From: Cymbomonas tetramitiformis
Taxonomy: Eukaryota; Chlorophyta; Pyramimonadophyceae; Pyramimonadales; Pyramimonadaceae
Direction of reading: 5' to 3'
DNA length: 64,000 nt
NCBI GenBank assembly: GCA_001247695.2
Contig: LGRX02033459.1
Span: 1-64,000 of the forward strand
The position numbers and the translations under genes were made by a program. The notes under the pieces are model-generated. The model saw only the letters and a list, made by a program, of their open reading frames with translations, made no database searches and had not been told where the DNA came from. Shown here one piece after another: positions 40,637 through 49,376 of this stretch. Position 1 is the first letter of the stretch. The number at the start of each line of letters is the position of its first letter.

Positions 40637-40888
40637 TACTGGAATATCCTAGTTCACTAGATATCAGAAACTCCCGAACTGTGTGGATAAACTCATAAGA
40701 TAAATAAACCCTAAGCTAGATATACCCGGAACGGTCTCGGACGGTTTCGGAGTCTAGCCTACCTGTGACACAGCGTGTGTCACATCACGAACCTATAGAT
40801 CAGTCAGCAGTCCAGTGTTGGTCCTAGGAGTCTGTCATAGGGGCCTGACCGGGACTCCCAGTCAGGGCTGCCTATACAGATTTCAGCA
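40637..40888 (-). repeat. LTR (5' end of element)
   Basis: See partner at 37347. The sequence just inside (TAGGTCGTGGCCCCATCC on minus) would be the primer-binding region; no obvious tRNA match recognised. Confidence 0.85.
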
Positions 40889-41122
40889 GAGAATAATTTA
40901 CAAGTCTTTTTGGAGACTGGTACGAGGCCGCACCGAGGCCGCCTTGAGGCCGCCTTGAACCCGCTGCGAATCGTAAATTTAAATGATTATTACTATATTT
41001 TAAATAGAAAACAATAAATCAAAGTGGGAACTGTATTAATAAATATCAGAAAACTAATAGGAGATTTATCAGAAATTCCAAAAAATACTTAGTATACGTA
41101 GAATTTCGCAAGGAATCCAACT
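40889..41122. other. No gene; short GAGGCCGCC repeats
   Basis: Contains ~4 degenerate CGAGGCCGC units near 40926-40965, then AT-rich DNA. TACGTAGAATTTCGCAAGGA at ~41096 resembles text at 62385. Confidence 0.4.
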
Positions 41123-41572
41123 CCTGATAATATGAACCTAACAAAGACCATCAGAAATATTTTGTTGAAAAGGAATAAATTGACTAAGCTTCTTGAAAAA
41201 ATAGATATAAAACCGGGTGATAAAGTTAGGATTAAAATTAAAACTAAAACGTTTGATAAAGAATCTCAACGATGGTCGACAAAAATATATAAAGTAAAAT
41301 CTATGAAAGGATTGAGTTATATTATCGAAGACGGTAAAGAAACTTTGGCACGTCGGTATAAACCACGCGAATTATTGGAAATTAAACGTAACAATTCTAA
41401 TAATAAGAAATCCACTGATGAACCTACAGTTTCTGAATTAGTTTCTAAACAAAATAAAAAAGAAAGAACTCTTAGGAAAGAAGGTGTCTCATCGTCTAAT
41501 CGAATATCTAAAAGGACAAGAAGTCAAAATAAAAATAATAAAGATAATGAAACGGAAATTGATTTACGATGA
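41123..41572 (+). pseudogene. Integrase C-terminal remnant in right arm
   Basis: Encodes MNLTKTIRNILL through TEIDLR, almost identical to the last ~146 residues of the integrase at 9752, but lacks the catalytic core. Part of the inverted duplication of the element's left end. Confidence 0.8.
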
Positions 41573-41603
41573 TTTGTATCAATTGTATTATATATATATT
41601 GTT

Positions 41604-41801
41604 ATGGTAAGAGCTAATCAAACACAGGCTCAACGAAGGCTGAATAATAATGTTTATTGTGGATATAAAGACCCTGCACCCTCAGGTCGTCCGCTTGGAA
41701 ATAAAATTCAATGTAAAGCTCGTCATCAATTAAGGCGGTATGGAAGAATTTTAAGACCACCTCATCCTGCGGATAGACAACAAAATAGACGAAACAATTA
41801 A
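41604..41801 (+). CDS. Small basic protein (MVRAN family), right-arm copy
   Basis: 65 residues, one difference (RPPHP versus RAPHP) from the copy at 9525. TATATATATTGTT before ATG is also conserved. Confidence 0.65.
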   Translation: MVRANQTQAQRRLNNNVYCGYKDPAPSGRPLGNKIQCKARHQLRRYGRILRPPHPADRQQNRRNN

Positions 41802-41825
41802 TATATATGTAATATTATAAAATAT

Positions 41826-41925
41826 ATGAGAAAGATATTGACTGATGATATTGTCAAACAATATTGTCTAAACGAATTAGGCTTTAGAAATGCTGCATCT
41901 AAAGACTTATTAAACTTCCATAAAT
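41826..41925 (+). pseudogene. ESGPS-protein N-terminal fragment
   Basis: Starts ATG AGA AAG ATA TTG ACT and reads LTDDIVKQYCLNELGFRNAA, then breaks into the TIR. It preserves the ATG lost in the left copy at 9500. Confidence 0.7.
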
Positions 41926-42179
41926 GATTTAAGAACAATTAACATGTATATATATTGAGAACTTAATTAATTTACTTTTCATTTACTTACAATTTTTATC
42001 TTTTATCTTTTATCTTTTATATTTTGTTTTTATTTTACATTTATTTTTTTATGGTAGATTTTTTATTTATTTATTATTGTATACACATTTAATCACGTAA
42101 TTTATTCTCAATTTATTACGTAATTATTTCTTGTATCTATTATTTAGTTATTTTTGTGGGGGGCTATAATCGGTACTAT
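41925..42179 (-). repeat. Inner PLV terminal inverted repeat, right
   Basis: Reverse complement of 7549-7816; outer end ...CGGTACTAT followed by AGTAGT. Confidence 0.8.
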
Positions 42180-42185
42180 AGTAGT
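42180..42185. repeat. Target site duplication AGTAGT (right)
   Basis: Pairs with 7543-7548. The host frame of the interrupted gene resumes at 42186. Confidence 0.75.
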
Positions 42186-42360
42186 GCCTCCTCGGCTGCC
42201 TTCCTTGCCTCAGATGGGGTGGCCACTTGAGACATATCCACATTAGCGCCCGCTCCAGTAAACGCTCTGGAGCCACCAGGTCCTTCAAGGGCGCGTTGGG
42301 CAGCAAGCTCCACTGCCGTTCTCCTGGCAGCCTGGGACAAGACGAAACTGTTCATTAGCT

Positions 42361-42665
42361 AATGAACGCCTTCCGCCCCGGTTCAGGCTCAAAGCGCGCG
42401 TTTCGAGGCGGAAAGCGTTCATTAGCTAATGAACGCCTTCCGCCCCGGTACAGGCTCAAGGCGCGCGTTTCGAGGCGGAAAGCGTTCATTAGCTAATGAA
42501 CGCCTTCCGCCCAAGGACAGGCTCAAGGCGCGCGTTTCGAGGCGGAAAGCGTTCATTAGCTAATGAACGCCTTCCACCCCGGTACAGGCTCAAGGCGCGC
42601 GTTTCGAGGCGGAAAGCGTTCATTAGCTAATGAACGCCTTCCACCCCGGTACAGACTCAAGGCGC
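42361..42665. repeat. 67-bp palindrome-bearing tandem repeat, ~5 copies
   Basis: AATGAACGCC recurs every 67 bp from 42361. Each unit has the perfect palindrome GTTCATTAGCTAATGAAC and the inverted pair CTTCCGCC/GGCGGAAAG. Confidence 0.8.
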
Positions 42666-43239
42666 GAAAGGGACGTACTATAGCCTGTACAGCAGGTATT
42701 TCGCCACCACTGCCGAGGTCATCGATCACTGGCGCTGGCCTCTTGCTTTGCCAGAAAGGAGCTGTAATCGACGCTTTCCACGCTGTGTTTTTTACATAGC
42801 TCGCTATAAAGAATTCCTTGCTTTTTCCTTCTTGTTCTGCCCTACTTCTCAAATTTTGATAAGCCGAAAGCCGATTCGTGTGCCTTGGAAGGCTCAGGGC
42901 TTCCTCAAAGTTTGCGCTGTCCAGTTCGATTACAGTAAGCTTGTTGTTCCTAAGAGCGACGAAATACAGTATTGGAGTCTGGCCTTCAATTATACTATAC
43001 GCTACGCGTTTTCCCGGAAGAAGGCTACCGTCTGCATTTACAGTCGGAGAGGTGTTTTGGGGAAAATTGTAAAACATTTCTTCAGTCTTCTCGTTTGGGT
43101 CATCTGAGTGGATTACTATTTGCAAGGTGTCTGCAGGATTATCGGTTTTTAGCGTTCTAACAATGCTCCACTTGTTGCCAAGATATTGCTGAAAAATATG
43201 ATGTTCCCTCAGTGCTTGAAATGTTTCTGCTGTCGCCAT
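42556..43239 (-). CDS. Unknown protein, C-terminus within satellite
   Basis: Start preferred at ATG 43239 (MATAETFQALREHHIF). Residues ~1-180 look globular (WSIVRTLKTDNPADTLQIVI, ILYFVALRNNKLTVIELD). The last ~45 are encoded by the 67-bp repeat and may be spurious. No family recognised. Confidence 0.4.
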   Translation of the reverse strand: MATAETFQALREHHIFQQYLGNKWSIVRTLKTDNPADTLQIVIHSDDPNEKTEEMFYNFPQNTSPTVNADGSLLPGKRVAYSIIEGQTPILYFVALRNNKLTVIELDSANFEEALSLPRHTNRLSAYQNLRSRAEQEGKSKEFFIASYVKNTAWKASITAPFWQSKRPAPVIDDLGSGGEIPAVQAIVRPFRALSLYRGGRRSLANERFPPRNARLEPVPGWKAFIS

Positions 43240-43563
43240 ACTGAAATGAGAGAAATTGGCTGTCAACTGTGAAAGGGGTGTGTGTGAAGGAACTTTGAAA
43301 AAGTGATGTAACTTTAGCAAAATATTGTAGGTCATTTCTGGCGGCTAAAAATGACATGTCAAATATCGATGACAATTTTTGTCAAAAATGACATTTGCTG
43401 TCGCTTCCTGATTCGGTCTGTTCAGATCAAGGATATGATTTAAAGATATCCTGGTGTCATTTGCGCTGAAATCGAGAATCGATCGATCCAAAAAGATAGA
43501 AATTCTCCGTTGACTCGCAAGTCCATATCATTTTCAGAACGTAATAAACGGCTTCATAAGCTA

Positions 43564-44211
43564 ATGACGGCTAATTTTGACGAAAATATGTTTTCTATTC
43601 CTTTTGATGAGGGTTGCGAGATTATCTGCAAACCGTGCCCGGGAATAGTTATTGAAGATTCTATGGAAATAGGGGCTGACTTCTTTGATCATGAGCCAAT
43701 TCCAAGCATAGCCCCGAGCGCAAATACGCAATTGGTCCTTTGGAACGCGCCTGTGACGTCTAGATCGGAAGTTAGCTCTAATTCTTCACGCGTTTCCGGG
43801 ACACGCGCTTTGCGCGAAATTGACTTACAAGAGATAAAAAGCAGACTTGATACAGAATTTCCAGAGACAAGTTTAGACTTGCTTAATGAAGACCCTCTTC
43901 GGTGTTTAAACGGTGAAGTAAACAAGCAGATTGTTGTGCGCAAACCGTACGAATCCGACATAAGCAAGCAGAAATATACAGGCGTAATTAGTATCAAGCA
44001 GCGACGTTTGCAGGCTGACAGTATATCAATGGCAGAAACCATTAAGTGCAATTGCAAGTCGCACTGCTGTCTATCTTTCTCATCGGCAGATATTAAGTCA
44101 TTTCGCGAAAATATTTTCAGCATGTCGCAAAAAGATAGGAAGGAATACTTCGTGAAGGACTTGCTAAAAAACAGCTTACGATCTGAAGACAAATTCGACT
44201 TCAAATACTAG
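43564..44211 (+). CDS. Unknown protein with CNCKSHCC motif, cut by MITE
   Basis: Upstream frame is open from 43510 but the first ATG is 43564. The C-terminal part, KCNCKSHCCLSFSSADIKSF followed by a helical RENIFSMSQKDRKEYF, recalls a Cys motif I have seen N-terminal to transposase-like proteins. The stop is supplied by the MITE at 44209, so the original protein was longer. Assignment tentative. Confidence 0.4.
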   Translation: MTANFDENMFSIPFDEGCEIICKPCPGIVIEDSMEIGADFFDHEPIPSIAPSANTQLVLWNAPVTSRSEVSSNSSRVSGTRALREIDLQEIKSRLDTEFPETSLDLLNEDPLRCLNGEVNKQIVVRKPYESDISKQKYTGVISIKQRRLQADSISMAETIKCNCKSHCCLSFSSADIKSFRENIFSMSQKDRKEYFVKDLLKNSLRSEDKFDFKY

Positions 44212-44322
44212 TAGTATGATGTAGCGTTTGACGACAAAATTTTCCCCCACCAACAAAACCCTAGGCTGCGCCTAGGGTTGGGGAAAAATCTTATCGCCAA
44301 ACCCTACAACATCCTACTACTA
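44209..44322. repeat. Palindromic MITE, 114 bp
   Basis: Left arm TAGTAGTATGATGTAGCG...ACCCTAGG and right arm CCTAGGGTT...CATCCTACTACTA pair over ~50 bp around a CTGCG loop. TA at each end fits a mariner-type duplication. A left half-copy lies at 3953. Confidence 0.75.
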
Positions 44323-44334
44323 TCCAAACCCTAG

Positions 44335-44435
44335 ACAATTCCGGTGACCTTCCGGTGAATTTATCCGGTCCGGTCAGCTTCCGGTGAGCTTCCGGTGAAT
44401 TTATCCGGTTCGGTGAGAGTTTCCGGTGGAATAAA
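44335..44435. repeat. TTCCGGTGA short repeats
   Basis: Several TTCCGGTGAA/GCTTCCGGTGA units upstream of the 44499 gene; possibly regulatory. Confidence 0.4.
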
Positions 44436-44498
44436 TATAAATTAAAAGCAAAAGTTTTAATTTAAAGATTTTAGTACGTTAAGATATTAGAAAGAGCT

Positions 44499-44894
44499 AT
44501 GACAGAAATTAAAGAAATCATCGAGAATTTTAAAATAAAGGCAAATGAACATGTCAAAAAGCATGCTTTCCCTTCATTTGAGGAAGTGGATAAGAATATT
44601 GTTCAAGTTTTAGAAAAATCTTTTCACAACCGTGAAGCATTAATTGTTATGTATTCAGAATTTGGACCGACAACATATTTGTGTATGAAAGCTATTTATG
44701 AAAATCTTACAAATGAAGAATATATTAGGAACATAGGAAAGTCTTTGAATGAACAAGGAGGGTTTACCACAATGCACTCTGTATATTATCTTATCTGCAA
44801 TTTTACTCCAATTAGTAATTTTGAATTTAAAAAATGGTGGTTATCTAACCTTAATGAAACTTGGGATGGTATAGGTACATGGATTGGAAAATAA
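44499..44894 (+). CDS. Unknown virus-like protein, 131 aa
   Basis: Starts MTEIKEIIENFKIKANEHVK; helical, Trp/Tyr-rich C-terminus (FKKWWLSNLNETWDGIGTWI). AT-rich codon use as in PLV genes. No family recognised. Confidence 0.5.
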   Translation: MTEIKEIIENFKIKANEHVKKHAFPSFEEVDKNIVQVLEKSFHNREALIVMYSEFGPTTYLCMKAIYENLTNEEYIRNIGKSLNEQGGFTTMHSVYYLICNFTPISNFEFKKWWLSNLNETWDGIGTWIGK

Positions 44895-44974
44895 TTTAAA
44901 ATATGATAAATTAGAAAAAAATAATTTATCATAAATAAAATAAAAATAATAAAATAAGAATAATAAAATGTATT

Positions 44975-45080
44975 ATTTTTAATTTTTGGAATTCTCTCAA
45001 TAGGAATTCAAGAGTGGAATCTTTGTTATTACTTTTATTATTTTCAAATTTAAAATCATTACTTTTAAAATTGGTGTCAT
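44975..45080 (-). pseudogene. Lipase-like gene N-terminal fragment (second lineage)
   Basis: Nucleotide match to the 5' region of the lipase-like gene at 57741-59210, with a deletion and an altered tail. Confidence 0.6.
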
Positions 45081-45257
45081 CTACAATTTTCGCTTTTTAG
45101 GTGCTCTTAAAATCCTCCCGAAACGTCGTAATTGACCAATAGCCTTACATTGTACTTTATTTCCAAACGGACGACCTGACGGGGCAGGGTCTTTGTACCC
45201 GCAATAAATTCTATTATTCCGTCTTCGTTGTGCTTGTGGTCTATTTGCTCTTACCAT
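45081..45257 (-). CDS. MVRAN-family small basic protein, divergent copy
   Basis: 58 residues: MVRANRPQAQRRRNN, YCGYKDPAPSGRPFGNKVQC, then a KKRKL end created at the junction with the lipase fragment. Clearly homologous to 9525 but a different lineage. Confidence 0.55.
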   Translation of the reverse strand: MVRANRPQAQRRRNNRIYCGYKDPAPSGRPFGNKVQCKAIGQLRRFGRILRAPKKRKL

Positions 45258-45284
45258 AAAAATATAATATAATATAATATACCT

Positions 45285-45814
45285 TTAATCACCGAAAATA
45301 TGTCCGCTCTATCTTCATTTAAGTAGGATGGATTTGACGACGCACCGTGATATGCAATATGTATCTGATTATTTCCATTATTGAGTATTACGGCGTCATA
45401 ATTTGAAAGCTCCGGGTCGATATTGAATCGATTGTTAAGAATATCTTTATTCAATTGTCTTTGAGCGGTCACATAGGTGTTATGTTCATAACCGCCCGGA
45501 AACAACAAATCAGATTGATAATTTCTTGAACCGAGATAAGAAGATATTCCAACATGGAGAGCCTTTTCCCTAAGACTATTGGAAAACGATTGTTGAATTT
45601 GTGACGGTTGCAAATCACCTAATTGTTTGAACAAGCTATTCATTTGAACTCTATATCGTTTCTTTTCACTTTCATTTGACTCATACCTTTTATATAAATC
45701 TGAAACTGAATTAGGAGTATCCATGTTATTAGGAAAACTGAATATCTTATTTGATGAATTCAGCACTTTGTTATTGCAAAAATTATTCAACGGTGAGCAC
45801 AAAGACCTTTGCAT
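45285..45814 (-). pseudogene. Lipase-like gene, 5' part only
   Basis: Matches residues 1-~177 of the protein at 22214 with a few substitutions, then runs into the MVRAN gene promoter before the catalytic Ser. The ORF tail to 45251 is chimeric. Confidence 0.7.
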
Positions 45815-45841
45815 ACTAATATAATAACATAGACTATATAA

Positions 45842-46132
45842 ATGACTTCTAATTATTCAATATCACAATACACCAAAGATAAAGCAAATAAACTAAAAGT
45901 ATATGTCAAGATATCAACTAATAAAAATAAAAAACTTGATGTGTTTGATAAGAAAAATGATAAGAAAATAGCAAGTATTGGAGCAAGAGGTATGATGGAT
46001 TATCCATCTTATATGAAAGCAAAAGGTATTAAATTTGCTAACCAAAGGAGGAAGTTATACAAGTTGAGACACAATAAAGATAGACATAACAAAAGTACTA
46101 ATAGCTATTTCGCTGATAAGTTATTATGGTAA
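45842..46132 (+). CDS. Small basic virus protein, 96 aa (second copy)
   Basis: MTSNYSISQYTKDKANKLKV...SYFADKLLW; ~80% like 21896. Divergent from the truncated lipase copy across a 27-bp gap. Confidence 0.6.
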   Translation: MTSNYSISQYTKDKANKLKVYVKISTNKNKKLDVFDKKNDKKIASIGARGMMDYPSYMKAKGIKFANQRRKLYKLRHNKDRHNKSTNSYFADKLLW

Positions 46133-46307
46133 AATTTCAGAAATACAAAAAGTTATTATACTTACAAATTGCGGTGGTAAAGTTTCAAAACCCACACTTT
46201 ATTTACTATTGTTACAAAAGGCACCAACTACTATGTGTGCTATTTATTTCTATTTGTATGCTAAGTTTCTGTGCAAGATCGGCGTTGATATTGTCTTCAG
46301 TAGACAG

Positions 46308-46979
46308 TTAACCCAACTTTTCTGTAAGGTCTGCAACCTCCCTGTCCAATTGAGCAATTTGTTTGTCTTTTTCAAGACTTGCTTTCTTTTGCACCTCAAA
46401 GTTACCCCTCAAGGTAATATACTCTGAGTAGATACGATCGGAAGTGACTTGCATAGTCCCCAGTTTCTGCAACTGAGTTTCCAGTTTACCATAAAACACT
46501 TCCTTGGTGGCCATCTGAGTTTTTAACGTTTCCAATTCTGTTTTGGTTTCGTTGTATGTATGCATTGACATATACTTATCACAGAACTCTCTAATAGCAC
46601 TGTCACGAGACTCCTTTACAGCCTCTCTCACGGCTTGCTGGAACCGCTTCCAAGGGACCACATCGGGCACCTTGTCAGAATCGGTCTCAGGCTCAGTCGG
46701 TGGTTTTTGCGATGTGTCAGTACTCTTCGCAGTTGACTGTGGTTTTTCCGATGTCTTACCGGTGTCACCACTATCCTCGTTCCGCCTCTGAAACTTCTCT
46801 TTTAACTTATCTTTCCTTTCTTCCTCTTTCATTGCTGTTCGGGCGTCCTCTCTCTTTCTCTTTTCTTGGGGAGCCTGTCGCCAATGTCTGGCACAATAGT
46901 ATCCACATTCCGATACCAGGTTCGTGTTGTCACACTTATCACCTTTAGTGGTGGTTCCTCGGCACTTTCGTTTAGCCAT
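46308..46979 (-). CDS. Zinc-motif/coiled-coil protein
   Basis: 223 residues from ATG 46979. N-terminus KRKCRGTTTKGDKCDNTN...YYCARHWRQ is a compact C..C..C..H motif like the SET protein's N-terminus. A Lys/Glu/Thr-rich linker follows, then a coiled coil (ETKTELETLKTQM, LDREVADLTEKLG). Starts 2 nt after the upstream gene's stop. Function unknown. Confidence 0.55.
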   Translation of the reverse strand: MAKRKCRGTTTKGDKCDNTNLVSECGYYCARHWRQAPQEKRKREDARTAMKEEERKDKLKEKFQRRNEDSGDTGKTSEKPQSTAKSTDTSQKPPTEPETDSDKVPDVVPWKRFQQAVREAVKESRDSAIREFCDKYMSMHTYNETKTELETLKTQMATKEVFYGKLETQLQKLGTMQVTSDRIYSEYITLRGNFEVQKKASLEKDKQIAQLDREVADLTEKLG

Positions 46980-46981
46980 GT

Positions 46982-47323
46982 TTAAAGTTCCACTAAGTCG
47001 GACTTTGGAGTTAACAACGAGAGATCGCACTGATAGTACGTATGTTCAGACATACCCGATTTAGCCCGGATTTCTAGACAGACACCCTGCTCTACAAGTC
47101 TTGTAAAGACGCAATCAACGCAGCCGAAGACACAACGTTCGAACGTGAAAGACGCGGTCGCAATTAATACTAATACGATACTTGCTGTCAATAGCACACC
47201 ACGATGTTTGAATAAAAGAATTACAAGAGTAAGGCCTCCAATTATCTGGAGTAATACCTCGTAATTCCGGGTCAACTTATCTGTCAGGTATTGCTGAAAC
47301 AGTAGCACGAAAGCAGACTGCAT
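46982..47323 (-). CDS. Small two-helix membrane protein
   Basis: 113 residues with hydrophobic segments LLQIIGGLTLVILLF and LLTASIVLVLIATASF, then a Cys-rich loop (CVFGCVDC). Its stop is 2 nt from the next ATG, so the two may be one transcript or exons of one gene. Confidence 0.4.
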   Translation of the reverse strand: MQSAFVLLFQQYLTDKLTRNYEVLLQIIGGLTLVILLFKHRGVLLTASIVLVLIATASFTFERCVFGCVDCVFTRLVEQGVCLEIRAKSGMSEHTYYQCDLSLLTPKSDLVEL

Positions 47324-47324
47324 T

Positions 47325-47400
47325 CTGAAGGAAACGCCCTTCTCTTAACAGAGTTTGCATGAGTTACCTCGCGCAAAAATATGTAACGAGTGTCACGTGC
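47325..47400. repeat. Dispersed repeat shared with 19818-19900
   Basis: Same ordered blocks (CTGAAGGA, CCCTTCTCTTAA, CATGAGTTACC, GCGCAAAAATATGTAAC) upstream of the membrane protein gene. Confidence 0.55.
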
Positions 47401-47489
47401 GTCAGTCGGTCGCTCTTCGATTAGTTGTTTAAAACCGTAAGATAAATGTTTTAGAAAATAATCTAACGGTGTCAATTGAAATATGACGT

Positions 47490-47775
47490 TATAATGTAGA
47501 AGCATTACGTTATAATGTAGAAGCATTACGTTATAATGTAGAGACCGTCCCCTTTACAGTCGACACCCTCCCCTTTACTGTGGACACCCTCCCCTTTACC
47601 GTGGACACCCTCTCCTTTACTGCAGACACGTACCTTATCACTGTAATCACCCTCCCCTTTACTGTAGACACGTACCTCGTCACTGTAATCACCCTCCCCT
47701 TTACTGCAGACACGTACCTGTTTGCTGTATTCACTCATCTCTTTACCGTAATACCTCGCACGCTTTTACTGTAGG
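47490..47775. repeat. 21/42-bp minisatellite (CCCTTTACTGTRGACAC)
   Basis: 21-bp units on the left become a 42-bp higher-order unit on the right (two diverged 21-mers). Flanked by three copies of ACGTTATAATGTAGAAGC. It resembles, in inverse orientation, the array at 53770-54010. Confidence 0.75.
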
Positions 47776-47808
47776 TAACTATGAACACAATGAATATGGA
47801 CTACGAAG

Positions 47809-47991
47809 ATGTGCAAGAAATTGCAGCTGTTGGAAACAGACTCACTGCAAAAAGTGAAATGCACTCCTTGTTTTGTTTGTTGCAAGGCTGTTTGTGCTAG
47901 CTGCATAATTCTTGATGATGATATGGGTGACGGACCTCTAAATAGTTACTGCAAAAACTGTTTGAAAGCAATATGTATGAAGTCAATCTAA
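47809..47991 (+). CDS. Cys-rich protein, truncated
   Basis: MCKKLQLLETDSLQKVKC then CTPCFVCCKAVCASC and CKNC; cut at ~47985 by inverted ATPase sequence. An overlapping frame from ATG 47781 lacks the Cys pattern. Another member of the Cys-rich set, with a minisatellite upstream. Confidence 0.4.
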   Translation: MCKKLQLLETDSLQKVKCTPCFVCCKAVCASCIILDDDMGDGPLNSYCKNCLKAICMKSI

Positions 47992-48440
47992 AGTATTTGG
48001 AATAATAAACTCATTAAAGTTTCTCCTGAATCCACTTGGATGTGTACTCTTTTTATGTAAATCAATAAATAAGAAGCCATGTGGGTTTTGAATTGCTTTA
48101 TCATAAACTTGGAAAAAGGTATCTTGATTTATTTCTCCCGAACATTCTTCCGCAATTTTTTCTAACTCTTTAATATTTTTATTTTTGAAAACTAATATAT
48201 GAGTTAAGTTGCCTCTTATTGATTTATTTAAGCCCATTTGATTACTTGTATAATTTTGTGTTGCAAATAATAAAGTAACTCCCAAAGCACCATTTTTTAA
48301 TTTACCTGTATGACGGTGAGTAGTTACAAGTTGATTTAATTTAGCTCTTGGTAACATGATGTCATTTCCTTGACAATCATCTAATAAAACCACAATCACC
48401 GGCTTTTTCCCATTATATTTATGTTCCGGTGGATTATACA
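47983..48440 (-). pseudogene. Packaging ATPase, C-terminal half (lineage B)
   Basis: Contains Walker B VIVVLLDDCQ and FATQNYTSNQ, ending FIIPNTLD. Walker A half absent; GC-rich transposase sequence begins at 48441. Closely related to 62785 and distinct from 16584. Confidence 0.8.
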
Positions 48441-48854
48441 TTGTGTCACTGGGTAAGGTCGGATAAGGAGGCACTGGGTAAGGTCGTCATGCCGGCCCGG
48501 AGTGAAGATCATGCATTCATTCCTGCAAACGTCGGCGGTATGGTACGGCAGGGCAAAATCCTTCCACATAGACAAAGCTTCTTTGAAGGAGGTCGGGAAA
48601 CCATTTCGTCTCTGATTGCCGATGATGTCAACGTTGCCAATCACCGTTTGCCGCATGAGATTGAAGATTTGATCAAACATGGATTGGGTAGCATTGTGCT
48701 CGGATTTCGTTTCCAGCAGATCAATGACAAGACGATGCATTGTTGAAACCTTCTCGGCATCGACGTGATCAACGACTTGTGAAATCACGAGAGGCATCCC
48801 CAACTTTACAGGAACTGCAAAATAAAAAAAAGGCATTTCCCTCCGCATGTCCAC
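48441..48854 (-). pseudogene. CACTA (En/Spm)-like transposase fragment
   Basis: GFPTSFKEALSMWKDFALPY followed by DVCRNECMIF matches the pattern P-S-x2-E-A ... L-x-Y ... C-x-N-x-C-x-[LI]-F that I know from CACTA transposases. No other domains remain. GC-rich, unlike the PLV DNA. Confidence 0.45.
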
Positions 48855-49125
48855 CCTATGCCCGTCCTATGCCCACCCTACGCCGACCCTATGGAAACAT
48901 CCAATGCTTTCCATAGGCATGCCTACCCAGTGAACCACCTATACCCGCCCTTGGGAATGCTCAGGCCCACCCTATGGAAACATTCCATGTTTTCCCAACC
49001 TATGCCCGCCCTGTGCTCGCCCTATGCCCACCCACTGGAAACGTCCAATGCTTTCCATAGGCATACCTACCCAGTGCTCTACCTATGCCTGCCTCTGGGA
49101 ATGCCTTTTCCCACCCACGCTTTCA
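48855..49125. repeat. CCTATGCCCACC-type degenerate minisatellite
   Basis: Repeated CCTATGCCCGCCCTATGCCC and GGAAACATCCAATGCTTTCC blocks, about two long units of ~165 bp. Confidence 0.65.
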
Positions 49126-49127
49126 CG

Positions 49128-49376
49128 CTACTGAACAACTCCGGTGCAGATCGCAACACCTTCGCCCGAAGCACCACACAGGTGGGATAAAATGCGTGGA
49201 GTTTGGGAGGCAAAGACAGCTCCACAATATAAACACTTGCAATGTTGCTTGGCACTGCCGTTTCCCCCGGCTGTTAGCATATATCCTTCCTTGATCCGCC
49301 CACGTTGAACACTCGTACGAACCACCACAAAAAAAGTCGTGGCAGTCTCCTTCACAGCTGCAGTCGGTCTCACCAT
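49128..49376 (-). pseudogene. BED-type zinc finger fragment (hAT-like)
   Basis: 82 residues with CKCLYCGAVF then ISHL-like RILSHLCG and AICTGV, the C-x2-C...H...C spacing of BED fingers that precede hAT transposases. Nothing else of the transposase is nearby. Confidence 0.45.

Larger units (their letters stand above)
37347..40888 (-). mobile_element. Gag-only LTR retrotransposon
   Basis: Two 252-bp LTRs (37347-37598, 40637-40888) differ by about one base and are flanked by the 5-bp duplication GAGAA (37342-37346, 40889-40893). On the minus strand the LTR starts TGCTGAAATC and ends CCAGTA. The interior codes for Gag and a long second ORF but no protease, reverse transcriptase or integrase, so it must use proteins supplied elsewhere. 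GC-rich and recent. Confidence 0.85.
7549..42179. mobile_element. Inner Polinton-like virus (PLV), 34.6 kb with later insertions
   Basis: Bounded by ~260-bp inverted repeats (7549-7816; 41925-42179) and AGTAGT duplications. It encodes integrase, protein-primed polymerase B, packaging ATPase, capsid-like and fibre-like proteins, the diagnostic set for Polinton-like elements. Its size is inflated by an LTR retrotransposon, a DNA transposon, satellites and an inverted fibre duplication. Several core genes are frameshifted. Confidence 0.8.
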
